Source: Aselliscus stoliczkanus (lineage: Eukaryota > Chordata > Mammalia > Chiroptera > Hipposideridae). From it: DNA of 64,000 nt. How positions within the stretch are numbered: the first letter of the stretch is position 1; each line of letters opens with the position of its first letter. The position numbers were made by a program, and so were the translations under genes. Under the pieces are notes generated by a model. That model was not told the DNA's origin. It did not search any database and saw nothing but the letters and a program-made list of their open reading frames with translations. The stretch lies in contig CM066728.1 of NCBI GenBank assembly GCA_033961575.1, positions 98,532,852 to 98,596,851 on the forward strand, given 5' to 3'. Positions 35,071-47,509 of this stretch are shown one piece after another.

Positions 35071-35314
35071 ATTATTTTTTAAAACTATTATTATTATTAT
35101 TATTATTACTAGTTACAGATGTACAAAACAATGCAATAGTTATCTTTTTCACCCCTTACAAAGAGACTACCCCCTTTCCCCTCCCCTGCTCCCCCACCCC
35201 CTCCCAGCTCCCCTGTAATAAATATCATACATATCTATTACAATTCCATTGACTCCATCCCCACACTATACTCCACATCCCATGACTATATATGTTTTAA
35301 ATTATAGTTGACAG
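35071..35314 (-). mobile_element. Young L1 3' end insertion, 244 bp
   Basis: A heavily 5'-truncated L1: tail as (TTA)n at the left, 'gatgtacaaaacaatgcaat', the C-rich block (35169-35207), then 'attgactccatccccacac'. It has a perfect 13-nt target duplication 'tttgtttgctttt' at 35058-35070 and 35315-35327. The insertion is fairly recent judging by the intact duplication. Confidence 0.9.
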
Positions 35315-35327
35315 TTTGTTTGCTTTT

Positions 35328-36379
35328 CAAATCTTTAGTGCATTGGCATGAATATCAGGTCCTGACCCTCAGGGAACACTGCCTCTCAGCAGTGATGAGG
35401 TGAATCAGAAATTGAGGGAAATACAAAGGCAGCTTCTGGTTCACTCAGCCAGGAGTGGGTTTGAGCTTTGCTGATGTTAGTGCTCATAGATAGCATCCTG
35501 CTGAGTTGACAACAGGGTTCCAAAAATGAATTGTAGAGCCATTTGTTTAAAAAAGAAATGTACTTTTTAAGGCATTACTAGAAATTATTTTGTAAATCTT
35601 TTAGTGTAGCTTTCCCTTGATGGGCTATTGTTTGGGGTGTGATTAGCACATCTGAAAAAAAATAAATGCTGGGATATTTCTAATACTTAGTAGTTGTCAA
35701 AGGTTAGTCATTTGGGTCACGTCTGTTAGGATTTCACAATGGAATTGATATTGGGAATTACAATTCATTCATCTACACAGAATAATAAGCACAGAAAAGA
35801 AAGAAAAATACAGAGGGAGTTGACTCTTTCAACTTAGACTCTGCTAATCTATTTTTTTATAAGAAAGAATTGTTTCAATTACTAATGATTGCTGTAAGCT
35901 TACAGAAGTATTAAAACAGACGGGCTACAACTGGTATCAGTAGAAGAAAAGCAAAATCTAAAAAAGGTTCTCCAATCTGTCATGAATTCTCCTTTATGAA
36001 TTGTCTATTTCTTTACTCAGTATTATTTTATAGAGCCATAGGCCACAAGATGCTCTTAAAATCTTGTACACTCAAAGACTGGAAGATCCCTTCTATGTGC
36101 CTTTATTCGATGGTATGTATGTTTAGTTAATTTTAAAGGTCACTGTCCTTCCATGAATCTAAAGATGGTATTCCTGAAATAAAGAGGAAACAAATGGCAG
36201 ATGCTGTGTTCTGGCTTTAAAGAAACCCTGTTTATATGTCATGCTGCTCTGATATTATGTGACAGGTCATAATCCAGGTCATTGTGCAATCACTCAGGTT
36301 AGCTCACAATGTCTTCAGTACATAAGCCAGTAAAAAGGCACATGGTCTTTGTTCTCATAAAAAAATCGTGTATGAAAGA
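35328..36379. other. Unique DNA, nothing recognised
   Basis: No repeat I can name. 35340-35540 is somewhat richer in G+C. No convincing exon. Confidence 0.5.
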
Positions 36380-37130
36380 TGAAGAGAATGCGCGGTTATG
36401 GTCTATGGGACAACAATCCATAATTCACTTTGCAGATGTCTGTGTAATTTAAGCAGCAGGCAGAACAACCACACAGTTGTAGCTGCTCTGGGGAAAGGAT
36501 ACCAAGAGACTCATAAATCTTCGAAAGGATTAAAAGCAATGAGCATTCATCTTCGTAACCTCGTAAAGGCTGTATGGAAAAGCCAAGGATCAGAATGAAG
36601 AGAGCACGGCATCTTTGTGCCAGATTAAAAAGTGTCAGTTTTTAAGGCCTCTCTCAATTAGCATTGATCTGACATTTGCAAGTCAGCAGAATATCATTTT
36701 GGAGTTGATTAAAAACAGACCCCTTCCACATCAAAATAAATTGAGGAAGTGTTAAGATATATTTCTAGAGTCACGGAGGCAAATGATGTGGAAATGCTAA
36801 CCATTTTCTTAGCTTGAAACGTGTTTCTTCTTGGACAGTATATATAAAGTAACCTTAAAACATCTGAAGCAAAAGAACTCCATGTTTAGCTAAACATGTT
36901 TAAATAGTGAAATGTCATGAGAAAAGCCTAACTTTAAAATTGTCAAATGAAGGCGGTACAGACAGCTGGGTCCCTCATATAACATTTAGTAAATAAATGG
37001 CCTGTTACTAATTGTTTATATTTGAAAAATTATTGTAATCAAAGGTCTTTGGATGCCAATGAATAAATTGTGCACAGTGAGCGGTTTCATTTTTGTCTTG
37101 AAGATAGAAACTTTAATCAAATTTCAAAGC
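36380..37130. promoter_or_regulatory. Candidate conserved non-coding block
   Basis: Repeat-free, evenly mixed sequence with clusters of motifs common in developmental enhancers: TCF/LEF-like 'atcaaag' (37039), 'caattag' (36655), 'taattg' (37008) and 'tttaatcaaat' (37111). The 66-codon frame at 36398-36598 has no known domain. This call is inference from composition and motif look. Confidence 0.27.
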
Positions 37131-38138
37131 GTTTGAAATATAGCAATTTTTTAAATTTTCTCAGTATTCTTATAAATCAGGTTTATGAGAAAACTGAAGT
37201 TGGCAATTTAATAAAAACACCAGGATAGAACAGAGAATAATAAAATCATTCACTCAAGGATAATTATGAGTATGTTAAGGAGACACAAATAGTTTCCAGT
37301 TTGTGATTCCCTAGTTTAATATCAAATGTCCCTTGGCAATGATTCTTTTAATGTACTCAATACTCAGTTATCTATTTTAGTTAAGGGGAGCTTTAATGGG
37401 GCTAAAACAGAGTTTCTGATAAATTATATAAATTACATATATACTTATTTTATATTTATATTAGGCATTGAAATATATTTTGTGTTCATATTTGAACTTG
37501 ATTTCATCTGACATTTTAGAAAGCCACAATGGCCCTATCCTTGAAATCAACCAGAGTAATGCAGCCGATAATGTTATTTGGGCTATTTCCGCACTAGGTG
37601 TACCCTAGTCAGCATGTTATTCTTGGGACAAATAACCTTTCTTTGCATTTGCCAGGAAATACTATACTTCTCCAATTTGGTTCAAATATCCTTTTAGCAA
37701 CTGTTTTTCCTTTCTGTGGAATAGAGATTAAACTCCACATACTTGGATACAAGCTTTTCTAATGATTTTAGGGTAAAACAGCTTTGTTATATTGTGGATC
37801 ATTGCATTTCGTTTTTCCTCCATCTGGTTTCTAACAGAGCTATGCTGCTTTTACGAGGAACAATTCAAGGTAAGGAGGGCACAGAACTCGGGGGTGACTT
37901 CTTATAATTTTTTGGACTAACAATTGACTATATTACTTTGACTTCATGATAACAACTCTTGATTAACCACAAAGTTTTGGCTACTACAATCTGCTAAAAA
38001 ACAATAAGCTATCATTTGAAAAGAGTAAACATTTGCAGCTATGTGTGCATATCTGAATTACTTTAAAAATAATGATTAGATAGGGAGAATAGAGAAAATT
38101 ATATTGTATGTGAACTGTACTTTTTTATCATTTTAAAA
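37131..38138. other. Unique DNA, nothing recognised
   Basis: No gene or transposon recognised. 37520-37680 is also compositionally like conserved non-coding DNA. Confidence 0.45.
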
Positions 38139-38151
38139 GCTCTTATATTTC

Positions 38152-38624
38152 TTTTTCTTTTTTTTTAAAGATTTTATTGGGGAATTGGAAGAGGGGAACA
38201 GTGTTGGGGAATCAGGGAAGGGGAACAGACAAGTTGCTGTCTTTTTGTTCTTAGTCTAGTTGTGGAGGACATGGCTTCACTGGCCCATGTAGGTATTGTC
38301 ATTGTGCTCTTCTTGGGTGAGGCAGATTGGTCACTGGCCTCTGGACGGCTGCTCAGGTCAGCTCTTGGCAGCTCACACCAGCTGCCAGCCGCTCACGCTG
38401 GCTGCCGGCCACTCACTGTAGCCTATGGCAACCCACTGCAGCAGGGGCTGCAGCTATGCTGATGCCGGCAACTCACAGCAGCCCAGCTCCAGGTGGAGCA
38501 GTTGTTCACCATCTGAGCTGTAGAGGGCAGTGTCACTGGCCCCCATATGTGGGATCTGAATCGGGACCCTGCTGCTCAGAGCCAGGGTCCCAAGCCATAA
38601 ACGATGTGCCACTTGGCTGGCCCT
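38152..38624 (-). mobile_element. Long composite tRNA-derived SINE
   Basis: Minus-strand copy of the same family as 22149-22578, about 40 bp longer because of extra internal repeat units ('gctcacaccagctgccagcc', then a near copy). Poly(A) is the T run at 38152-38167. Flanks 'gctcttatatttc' (38139-38151) and 'gctcttttatatttc' (38625-38639) form a slightly decayed target duplication. Confidence 0.9.
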
Positions 38625-38739
38625 GCTCTTTTATATTTCAAATGCCTCTGTAAAGTGGTTGACATAAAGAAAAAAAATAATTTTGACTTTTTCTTTCTTA
38701 GTAATGTTCACCCTAATATATTGAATCTTCCAATTCTTT

Positions 38740-39220
38740 GCTTTTTCCTCTGAGTGAGACTAGAAAGCCCTGGATGGACCTGAAAGGATCAGTGTCCTCT
38801 TTCATTTTATCTTTTCAGAGGACTTCTCCAGCCGATGTGTTTATGATGCACTATAGGGGCTCAGTGAAGGGTGAGGGGATCCTTTTAAGGCCATTACAAT
38901 GATAAGTGAGCAATGACTCTAGCTGGGAACAGTGATACAGCAGACCAAATGGTGAGAAGTAGGAAGATAGAGACAGGGCAATGTAGTAATATATTTTGTG
39001 TGTGATATGAGAAAACCTAGAGGTCCAGGGTAACTCTGTGATGTCTGGCCTGAGCAAGTGGAAGATGGTTTTGCCACTAACTGAAAATGTGAAGTCTGAG
39101 TTGTCTTTAGATATCTAAGGAAAAATGTTCACTAGACCATTGAAAATATTCATATGAAATTCAAGGGTGAGTTCACTCTAGTATATGAATTCAGTGACAT
39201 TTGATCTGTATACAATTTAA
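38740..39220 (-). mobile_element. L2 LINE relic, antisense (part 1)
   Basis: L2 minus-strand signature: 'gtctggcctgagcaagtgga', 'gatggttttgccactaactg', then 'gatatctaaggaaaaatg'. It continues after an inserted MIR as the piece at 39456-39720. Confidence 0.6.
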
Positions 39221-39224
39221 AAAA

Positions 39225-39445
39225 AAACACAAATGCTTAATGTCAGGCACTATTCTAAGTTTCTTGTATGTATTAGCACTTTTAATTGAATTCTCATAAC
39301 AACTTTCAGAGACAAACACTATTACTATTATCCTCATTTTGAAGATGAGAAAAATGAAGATGAAAAAATGATTGCACAGTTGTTGAGTGGCAGAACTGGG
39401 ATTCAACCCTAGGCAGTCTAACCATAGAGACCATGCTTTTGGATA
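39225..39445 (-). mobile_element. MIR SINE
   Basis: Nearly full-length MIR on the minus strand: 'aatgtcaggcactattctaa', 'ttctcataacaactttcag', 'ttattatcctcattttgaag', 'gagtggcagaactgggattc', then 'gcagtctaaccatagagacc'. It lies within an L2 relic. Confidence 0.8.
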
Positions 39446-39455
39446 ACCCCCTATT

Positions 39456-39720
39456 TTTGTAATAAAATGGTTTAAACAACTTGTTATAGGGTAGGTCACT
39501 AACAGAGCAAGTTTAGAGAAAAACAGAGGTTCAGGAGCTAGACTCTGGGGCATTGTAGTGAAAAGAAGTCAGGGAGATGATGAATGAAAACAGACTGGAT
39601 AAAAATGGCAGTGCAGGAGGAGGAACAAAAGTAACCATGTCCTCTTGAAATCTAGTGAAAGAAGGGTTTGAATGGGCTCAAGTGCTGTGATGAATCAAAA
39701 AGATGAGTGATTACTGTTTC
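39456..39720 (-). mobile_element. L2 LINE relic, antisense (part 2)
   Basis: Continuation of the L2 at 38740: 'gggagatgatgaatg', 'ggcagtgcaggaggagga' and 'gtcctcttgaaatctagtg' fall in L2 order. Confidence 0.5.
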
Positions 39721-40400
39721 ATATTCTGTGATCAGAATGCCACCATCATTTCATGATAATATCCTTGTATCTTTATATGCAGTCCCTTTGGCAATACTGA
39801 GTTTCATCAACTCTTACTACCATTTTGAGGTGTTTTTTTTTTTTTTTGACTTTTTATCTTATTCCAACACCACTCTCAGGATTTCTACAACTTCTCCTGA
39901 CCCTACAGCCTTGCTAGGTACAATGTCGATGGTGTGATCATTAGTTTCCTTAACAGGAACCACTCTCTTACAGATCCTATAACAGCCAGTGGTGCAGTTA
40001 AAGTATTGAGAGGCACACAGATTATTTATGTGTAATAATAGTTTGTCTTTAAGCCATTTGAGAGTTTTATGCTATTTTTAAGCAAAAAGAGGTATTCTTG
40101 TAGCTCATGGCTCAAAATTCATGAAAATCATTTGTCCTACACATTTCAAATTAACAAGGAAGGATTATAACAAAGTGGCATGGGTTGAAACAAATCTGCA
40201 TTAATTTTCATCACTTTTCCCAGAGCATGTAAATTCAGGGTCAAGAAAACAATTTTTTTGTCATTAAAAGTAGAATTATCGCATCATTCACCTACAGTTA
40301 AGAAAGCAATGTCTTCTTCATTGGGCTTTGGACTTTTTAGGCTTCCTGTGTAGTTTAGGTTCTAGTAGTTCAGTGTCTTAGGTGAGGCACCAAATTTTAG
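39721..40400. other. Unique DNA
   Basis: No gene recognised. A T run lies at 39832-39848. Confidence 0.5.
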
Positions 40401-40404
40401 AAAT

Positions 40405-40625
40405 TACAAGCATAGACTTTGTGCTGCATTTTCCAGATGGTCCAACATAGCTGTTATTAATAGTATGACTTTGGCAAAATGTATAACCTTTCCATGCCTG
40501 ATGTCTTTTAAAAGTATTATAGAATATTATAGATCTAAGAGTAGTGTACATCTCATAGGGTTAATATAAGGATTATGTGATAATATTTGTGTATACTATT
40601 TGTAAATACTTAGAACAGTGTCTGT
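40405..40625 (+). mobile_element. MIR SINE
   Basis: Sense MIR: 'atagactttgtgctgcattt', 'agtatgactttggcaaaa', 'atctcatagggttaatataa', 'ggattatgtgataatattt' and 'acttagaacagtgtctgtc'. Confidence 0.75.
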
Positions 40626-41745
40626 CTGACCTGTAATACACCAATTTAAGTGGTTTTGATAAATAGGTTATGTATGTCTTTGTTTTCTTATGGAAATTGA
40701 AAGGAATGAAATGCTTTCCTTCTTCTATATTCTGTAACACTAGCAATCAATGGGTCCATTTGTATTTCAAGCTCACAAACTCCCATTGCAGACATTTAAG
40801 AGATTCACACTCATTTTATACTTTTTTAATATTTATATTTATGAATGTATATTAATATTCACAACTTGACTATATGCTTATTTTGTGTTTTTCTAATTTT
40901 TTATTCTCTCGTATATCCAAATTTATTTCTTATGTTCTGCTAATTACTTAAGATCAATAGTTTAATGAAATGTATTTAGATGAACATCTATTTCATATAT
41001 ACATGTATATGTATATGTGTGTGTATCTCCCAACTTGTCAGACTCTTTTCATATGTACTCCATAGCAATTTAACACTATAAAAAATATACCTTTTCCTAG
41101 CTTTTAATATTTTTTTCCACACACAGAGCCTATTAACATAGTCCTTATTCAAAAAGTCTCAATGGACACTTTAAAGGAATGTTTCCATTAAGAGCAGTAG
41201 GCTCCTTCAAACTTTTTGCCTCAAATGATGAGACAGATGGAGAAATTCATTTCTTAAAACATGGTATTTATTCCATCTTTCCATGTTGTTTGAAATCCAT
41301 TCTTCCCCTTACCCCTAAGGGATTCTTGGGATCTAAGTACATGTTTGAAACTTGATAGTAAACATATGCCCTGTGTATCCCCTGAGACTGACAGAAGGGG
41401 TGAAATATAATGTAACTGCTTCTTCAGTTGTGCAAACAGGAGCTTCCTTTTTGTAACTGGTATTTCTTCCAGAGTGCACGATGCTCTGTTAAAGCCCTGT
41501 GATAGTTTAATTATAATCACATTTCTTTTCATAACAATATGGGTCTTCTTAAAGCTTAAGAATATTGGAACTTGACATAAATGTCTCGGGCATAATTATG
41601 CCCTCAATTGAATTTTCCAGCCTTATCACAGAGTACCTCTTATGTTTGCAGAACAGCAATAGGTGATTCTAAGTGATAACTTTATCCTGACCTTATATGT
41701 CTTAAACAGCTGTTCATGATTTGTTCTTTCTTGTATAGCTTTATT
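40626..41745. other. Unique DNA
   Basis: I see no gene or clear repeat. The 92-codon minus-strand frame at 41254-41532 has no domain I know. 41440-41660 is evenly mixed in composition and could be conserved non-coding DNA. Confidence 0.45.
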
Positions 41746-41749
41746 TAGA

Positions 41750-42210
41750 GCCACTCTTCGCCATGTACTCCAAGCTAAACCATATATTAATGTACACATG
41801 ATGCAGCATTCAGTTCCTCCCCCAGAGTCCTATGTGCTTGTGGGGTTTTAATGTGCTTAAACTATGCCAGAACCCCTCTCCACGCCCCAGGCACCTACAC
41901 ACACAATTCCTTCTCTCCCTGGGCCAATCTCACTGCTCGCAACTTGGATGCTACTCTGTTCTTTATACCTTTCTCATTGCCCAGAATCTGTGTCAGATTT
42001 CTTTGGCTTGGTTATCTCATTACATTGGTTTTTTGGCTATTTATTAATCTGTATCTGATATAAAATTCCAAGTTTAAAGGTCCCCTGGCCTTAACTCCCA
42101 ATCCATCTCCGCTCTGCTTGGTGGCCCATTCTCAATCCAGTGTATTCCCATCACACTGGCCTTCTTTCAGTTATTTAATATTTCCTCTCACCTCAGGGAA
42201 TTCATATAAT
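41750..42210 (+). mobile_element. L2 LINE 3' part, probable
   Basis: Pyrimidine-rich sequence in L2-like order: 'agccactcttcgccatgtac', 'ccttctctccctgggcc', 'tttctcattgcccagaat'. The overlapping short frames in all three phases here are a by-product of C+T-rich sequence. Confidence 0.4.
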
Positions 42211-42719
42211 TTACCATCTTTAAAGGAACAGCTTTATTTTCTTCCATCCATCACTACCTTGCGTAATTTTACCCAACATACATATTACCTCACTGTATAC
42301 TTATTCAGGGAAATATTAAATTTAAAAAATGATTATCTGATTCAGATAAGGCAAGCCCAAATCATAAGCAGCAATTATATTGTATTAGATGTTCATTCTG
42401 TAGTTTGGTTCTGTCAGTGACTTTGGGACCCAGAATAATTAGGTTTGATTCAAAAGTATATTAAATATGCCATAGTACTTTAAGTGGGATTCAAAAACAA
42501 TCATATAAAATTAGCCATTGCATCACTCACTGCATGGTGATATAGAATGGAAGTTAGGAGACATTGCCAGTCACATTATACCCAAAACTATGTTTCAAGG
42601 GATGTTTATTATGTTGACTGACTCCAACAGACCAGTAGAAATCCAGGGTTCAATAAGAGGTAGCAGGAATCTCTATGTTAAGCAGAAAGCTGTTTTTTAT
42701 GCAGAAGAAGTACATGTTT
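42211..42719. other. Unique DNA
   Basis: Nothing recognised. Confidence 0.4.
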
Positions 42720-44040
42720 AAACATATGCTAGTTAGGGTGGTGGGGATCAAGTACTATCTTGACCTCCTGAGATGAGACTCAGGACATCATTAAAGGAAT
42801 GACTAGACAAAGACTTTTCTCCCTGAGGGCAGTAAGGAGATGGGAAAAATCTAGAGCCAGATTTCTCCCTGGATCTAGAACAATATCATGTTTGTCAAAA
42901 TCCAAGCATCAAGAATCCACCACAGCACAATTAGCTGTGGGGACCCACGAACGTCAGTCTAACCCAGGTGCCCGGAAGCAGCAACTGGGAGAGCTGGTAG
43001 GACCATACCCTCCTGCCAGATGGGCGCCAGCAAATTCAGCAGCATTGTCCTCGCTCTTCCTGCTTCACTTTGTTCCTAACTAAATCCTTGTATCTGAGAG
43101 CACATCACATCAGCAGAAAACAAATCACATAAAGTCCTAGATTGAAAAGAATCTGGAAAGCAAAGTTGTACTTTCTAGAATCTGCCCAGCTCAAAGCGGC
43201 GCTAGAGGGAAGTGAGACAACAGCCGCTCAGTGAACGCGCACACTGTACACACCGATATTTCACCTTCGAAAATCGGTTTCAAATATTAATGAGAACGCT
43301 TTATAACTGCAGTTGTAGCAGAGCAAAAATGAATGAATACTGACATTTTTGTTATTGCAACTGTACACATATAAAATATCAACAGTTATGAAAAGAGGAA
43401 CCATTGGTTATTGAAAACAGGCCATTGGATAGGGATAAAATGTTTGTCGTAAGGTTTGAATTTATACTCTGAAAATATGTAAACTATTGCGCATAAAGAA
43501 GGGATATCTGTACAAGTTTAAATGATCAAAGTGTTATGTTTTGATTGCCTTCTTTTCACCTTGCTGATGAAGGAGGGATTCCTGCACTAAGGTTACAGCG
43601 ATGGCAGAATGCATGACACCTGATACTGGACAGATGCCATCAACAGCAGTATATTAGTCACATCTACTCACAGCCTGGGGGAGGAGGACACCGGACCATA
43701 CAGGGCCTGTGAGGTGCTGTACTTGGGGAGAGTGAACAGACAAGGATTGGTTGAGACAGGATTCCTAATAAAGAAAGAAGGAGATGGTTCCTGGTCCCCG
43801 CAAGAAGATGTCATTGTCCTGTGCGAATGATCCTGCCAGCTGTCAGGGAACTCACATTTGTTCTTCAGGGATGATCAGGCATTGTGCCTGGTCCCTATAA
43901 TTAGGAGGGTTAGTTGGCTAGAAGCTTATTATGGGGAATACAATGGGCAGGGGAACTTATCCCTGGGACCTTAAAGGCCCTCTTGGCTTTCTCCTGATGT
44001 CAAAGCACACATAATATCCGACCTTAATTTTAGGCCTTTT
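42720..44040. other. G+C-richer unassigned block, possible decayed LTR element
   Basis: Two G+C-richer parts (42780-43080 and 43560-44000) flank a short CpG-dense core (43187-43330). The text has the feel of LTR or retroviral leader sequence, but I cannot match it to a family and see no primer-binding site or gag/pol frame. The 94-codon frame at 42799-43083 is rich in Arg and Ser and has no known domain. Confidence 0.35.
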
Positions 44041-44579
44041 CCCATGTACAACAATGGATTTGCACATTACATAATATGAACACAGTACAATAGGAAATAA
44101 ATATATCATTATTAACAAAGTCAGTTTCAATATTTTCTTATAGGAAGTCTTTGTCCTGCTCTAAGTTTTAAATTTAAATTAACTAAAATTAAATTAAATT
44201 ATAAATGCCTTTCCTCAGTCTCACTAACTACATTTCGCAAGCTGAATAGCCATGTGCATGTGATTAAACTACTACGCAGTTTACCAATGTAGGTGAAGAA
44301 GTGAACACTCAAAAAGTTAAGTTTCTAGGAGCTCTTACAACCTGTTTCTGAACTTGCTGAAACTATCAAATATTTATGTTTCTTGTTTTGAATCATAAGG
44401 CTAGCTGAGCTAGACATGCAGAAATTGCTAATCCCCTATAAGAGAGGATATTGGAAGGAACACATAAATATTTGGAACTCCACATTAAAATTATGCAAAA
44501 ATGATGAACCTTAAACCTATTATTAATGCCAAGTATAACGTCTCACATATATTCATGTATGCACAAATGAAATTTACTA
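44041..44579. other. Unique A+T-rich DNA
   Basis: Nothing recognised. Confidence 0.45.
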
Positions 44580-45330
44580 TGTGCATCCATCCAATGGTTC
44601 ATTCATTTATTTAACAATATTCCCGGATGTATTCCAATTCGGTTGCTTGGGGATATAATTGAAAAAAAAAAAAACTGATATGTTTCAGCTCTCCTGGGGT
44701 CTACATTGTGATTGAGAGTAGCAGAAAATCATCACATTAATTATTAATGTATAAGAAATGAATATAAATCAGTAAAGCACAATCAAGTCAAATAAGCGAC
44801 TTGATGTAATAGGTGAAAGGACTGGGCTTTCACTTCTGATTGGTGGTCAGAGAAGCTCTCTGAGGTGAAATCATTTCAGCCAAGATGTGAAGGACCAGGT
44901 GGAATTTGTGATATGACCATATGCAGGGAGTTTACAAGGCAGAAGCAAGTGCTATTGGAAAGGAAGGAGGAGGGACAAGCTTGGCGTACTCGAAGGACAA
45001 AAGAGAATGCCAGAGTGGCTGAAGTGGGTGAACAGGTGAATGAGTGAGAGGGTCAAGTCCAAGAATTTGACAGGGGCCAAATATCGCAGGTCTTGTTAGC
45101 CATGGGGAGGAGTGTGTATCTTCTGTGTGTGTAATCATTTGTTATAAGAGTGCATTGAGCAAGATGATGGCATGATGACGAAAACACAATTATTGGTACC
45201 TTCTGAGGAGAGCAGTGGAGGAAAGTTTGTTTTTCAGTACAGCGACATGGAATGATGACTTCCTGGGAGGGCTACACATTGACGGACCTGGAAACATGAC
45301 TGGCATTTTGACAAATACATTTAAGGCAAG
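44580..45330 (-). mobile_element. L2 LINE relic, antisense
   Basis: The best L2 in the window: 'ggttcattcatttatttaac' at the left, 'ggtcagagaagctctctgag', 'gccaagatgtgaaggacc', 'acaagcttggcgtactcgaa', 'gacaggggccaaatatcgca', 'ggtcttgttagccatgggga'. All are in the order of inverted L2 3' sequence. The 60- and 68-codon frames here are non-coding L2. Confidence 0.75.
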
Positions 45331-45583
45331 CCTGCACTATGGTAGAGGTACAGAAAAATGAGAAAGTTTTAGGAAATGGGAAATTATTTGGAATAGGTGA
45401 ATTGCATGCTTGCAGTGTGGTATCTGTCTAGAAAGAATGCTGGAAGGTACATTGGCTCCCCTGTTGTTTTCTTTACTGGTTGTCTCTTTATAGAGTACTT
45501 CTCCTGCTCCTTCTCTTTTAAACACATCACACACTGAATTCTGGAGATGAGAGGAAAATAGCCTCTATGGTACAGCCATTTCT
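45331..45583. other. Unassigned DNA
   Basis: Short interval with nothing recognised. Confidence 0.4.
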
Positions 45584-45780
45584 TTTTTAAAATTTATTGG
45601 GGTGACATTGATTAGTAAAATTATATAGGTTTCAAGTGTACATTACTGTAATACCTCATCTATATATTGCATAATGTGCTCACAACCCAGAGTCAGTTCT
45701 TTTGTCACCATATATTTGAGCCCCTTTTCCTTCTGCTTCTGTGAGACCATCTCTTAGTCACACCTTCAAATAATCAGAAA
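45584..45780 (-). mobile_element. L1 3' end, antisense
   Basis: Typical bat/laurasiatherian L1 3' tail read backwards: 'tttattggggtgacattgat', 'aaattatataggtttcaagt', 'acccagagtcagttctt' and 'caccatatatttgagcccc'. It is followed directly by an MLT1 LTR. Confidence 0.8.
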
Positions 45781-45783
45781 TCT

Positions 45784-46195
45784 TGTTATAGGTTGAATTT
45801 TGTATCTCATACCCCCAAATTCATGTGCTGAAGTTTTAACTCTCATTACCTCAAAGGGTGACCGGTGATAAGCTCCTTAAAGAGGTAATTAAGTTAATGA
45901 GGTGATTGGAGTGGTCCTTATTCCAGGATGACTTATATCCTTATGAGAGACTTTGGACAAGGGCAGGAGACAAGGGAAGATGATGTGAAGACACAGGGAG
46001 AAGACAACCATCTATAAGCTGGGAGAGGCCTGGAACAGATCCTTCTCTCATGGCCCTCAAAAAGAACCAACCGTGCTAGCACTTTATCTGGGACTTCTGG
46101 GCTTCTGAACTGTGAAACAATGGGTTTCTTTGCTGTTTATGCCAGCCGGTCTGAGATACTTTGTTTTAGCAGCTCTACAAAACTCATACACTATC
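45784..46195 (+). mobile_element. MLT1 solo LTR (ERVL-MaLR)
   Basis: MLT1 order is clear: 'ttataggttgaattttgtat', 'aaattcatgtgctgaag', 'gtgaagacacagggagaaga', 'ggacttctgggcttctgaac', then the end 'caaaactcatacac'. Confidence 0.8.
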
Positions 46196-47505
46196 CCCAG
46201 CAATTTTTGTAAGTCATGACGACTTCTCTGTGTATATGGACTCCCAGTAGTTTTGTATGCAAGAGTAGGAAAGCAGGAGGGAAGAGAGCTGTGCTTTCAC
46301 ACTCCTCCCCCCTCCCCAAGGCCAATTCTTGACAAGTTTACTACTTTTATACAAAACCTGTCAAGTAATGTAATCAAAGGCATTAGTATTCTATTTTTCC
46401 TATTAAAAATATTTACCAATAGAGGAAATTATGTTTATAATAGCTAGGAGATGTGTGAGGTTTTTAAAAATATTTATATTTCATAGAAAAAAATGCTGGC
46501 AAACTATGCTGATTCACATTTTTTTAATGATTGCTGATGAAGGAAATTCTGAAGTTGAGAAATCTGCAGAGGACTGTATTTTTCTCCTTTTCCTATATGG
46601 ATTTTTCTGTCCTTGTGGAATTGTCTCTTATGAAGAGGAAGTATTCATTAGCACTTCTTATTTCTTGGTTCTCCTCTCTTCTGATCTTCATCCTAGTGTG
46701 AGATGTTGTGATCCGCAGGAATGTCTTGATTTGGTTAACCTATTGCTATTCAGTTCAATAAGGAGAAATCAGTACTCTGTGAAATCTGGACAAAATGGAT
46801 TGCTTTGAATCTGGGGCAGTACAATTGGGACCATTAGGGGAGAATTTTAAAGCCATGTTGTGAGAGGGTAAATACTATTTTTGTATAATATTCATCTTCC
46901 CTTCATCGCAGCCAAGTTTGGCTTGAAATTAGTAGTGTAAGATTTTCCAGGGAGTGATGAGCATTGCATTATAACACCATAAGAAGTGCATTTTCTGTGG
47001 TTTAAAGTTTGTTTTCCAGATATAATTTTAAAAAGAAAGTAAAAGCAATATGTTTGTCATTGTTGTTCGAGCCACTAAGATTGTACTAATTATATTCAGT
47101 GATAATATAATTTAAAATCATACCTTTTGTATCTCAATAGGCAGACTCAGAGACTATCAAAGAATCATATGAAATTAGGATTTGACATGCACTTAAGTGA
47201 AAGTGTCTCACTGCTCACAAGGCATCATGAAGTTGTCTAAGAATGTTAAGTCATTACATTTACAACTGTAAAATTGCAGCTTACACAGATAATGTTTAAA
47301 GTAAATAATGTCCAATTGAAATTTAAAGTTGAAATTATTTTTGTGGCCATAGCTTTGATATCCAAATTATAACTAAAATTATGTCAACAGTAGAAAAGTT
47401 ATTTTAATTCTAATGTCATTATATGGCAAAATAAAATTTTGCCATATAATTCATGCCAAATGAATGACTTTTCTTTTTAAGATTTAATAGAAAAGACTGC
47501 TGTTT
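46196..47505. other. Unique DNA
   Basis: The 125-codon frame at 46431-46808 does start with ATG, but I see no domain, splice context or codon pattern that would support a gene. 47000-47500 shows nothing I can name. Confidence 0.5.
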
Positions 47506-47509
47506 TAAT

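Noticed and set aside
43187..43210. CTCF site suggested by 'gcggcgctagaggg'
   Set aside because: The match to the CTCF core as I know it is poor, and I cannot score it without a matrix.
46431..46808. 125-codon frame starting with ATG
   Set aside because: I recognise no domain, no splice sites and no coding signature. A single such frame in 64 kb is expected by chance.
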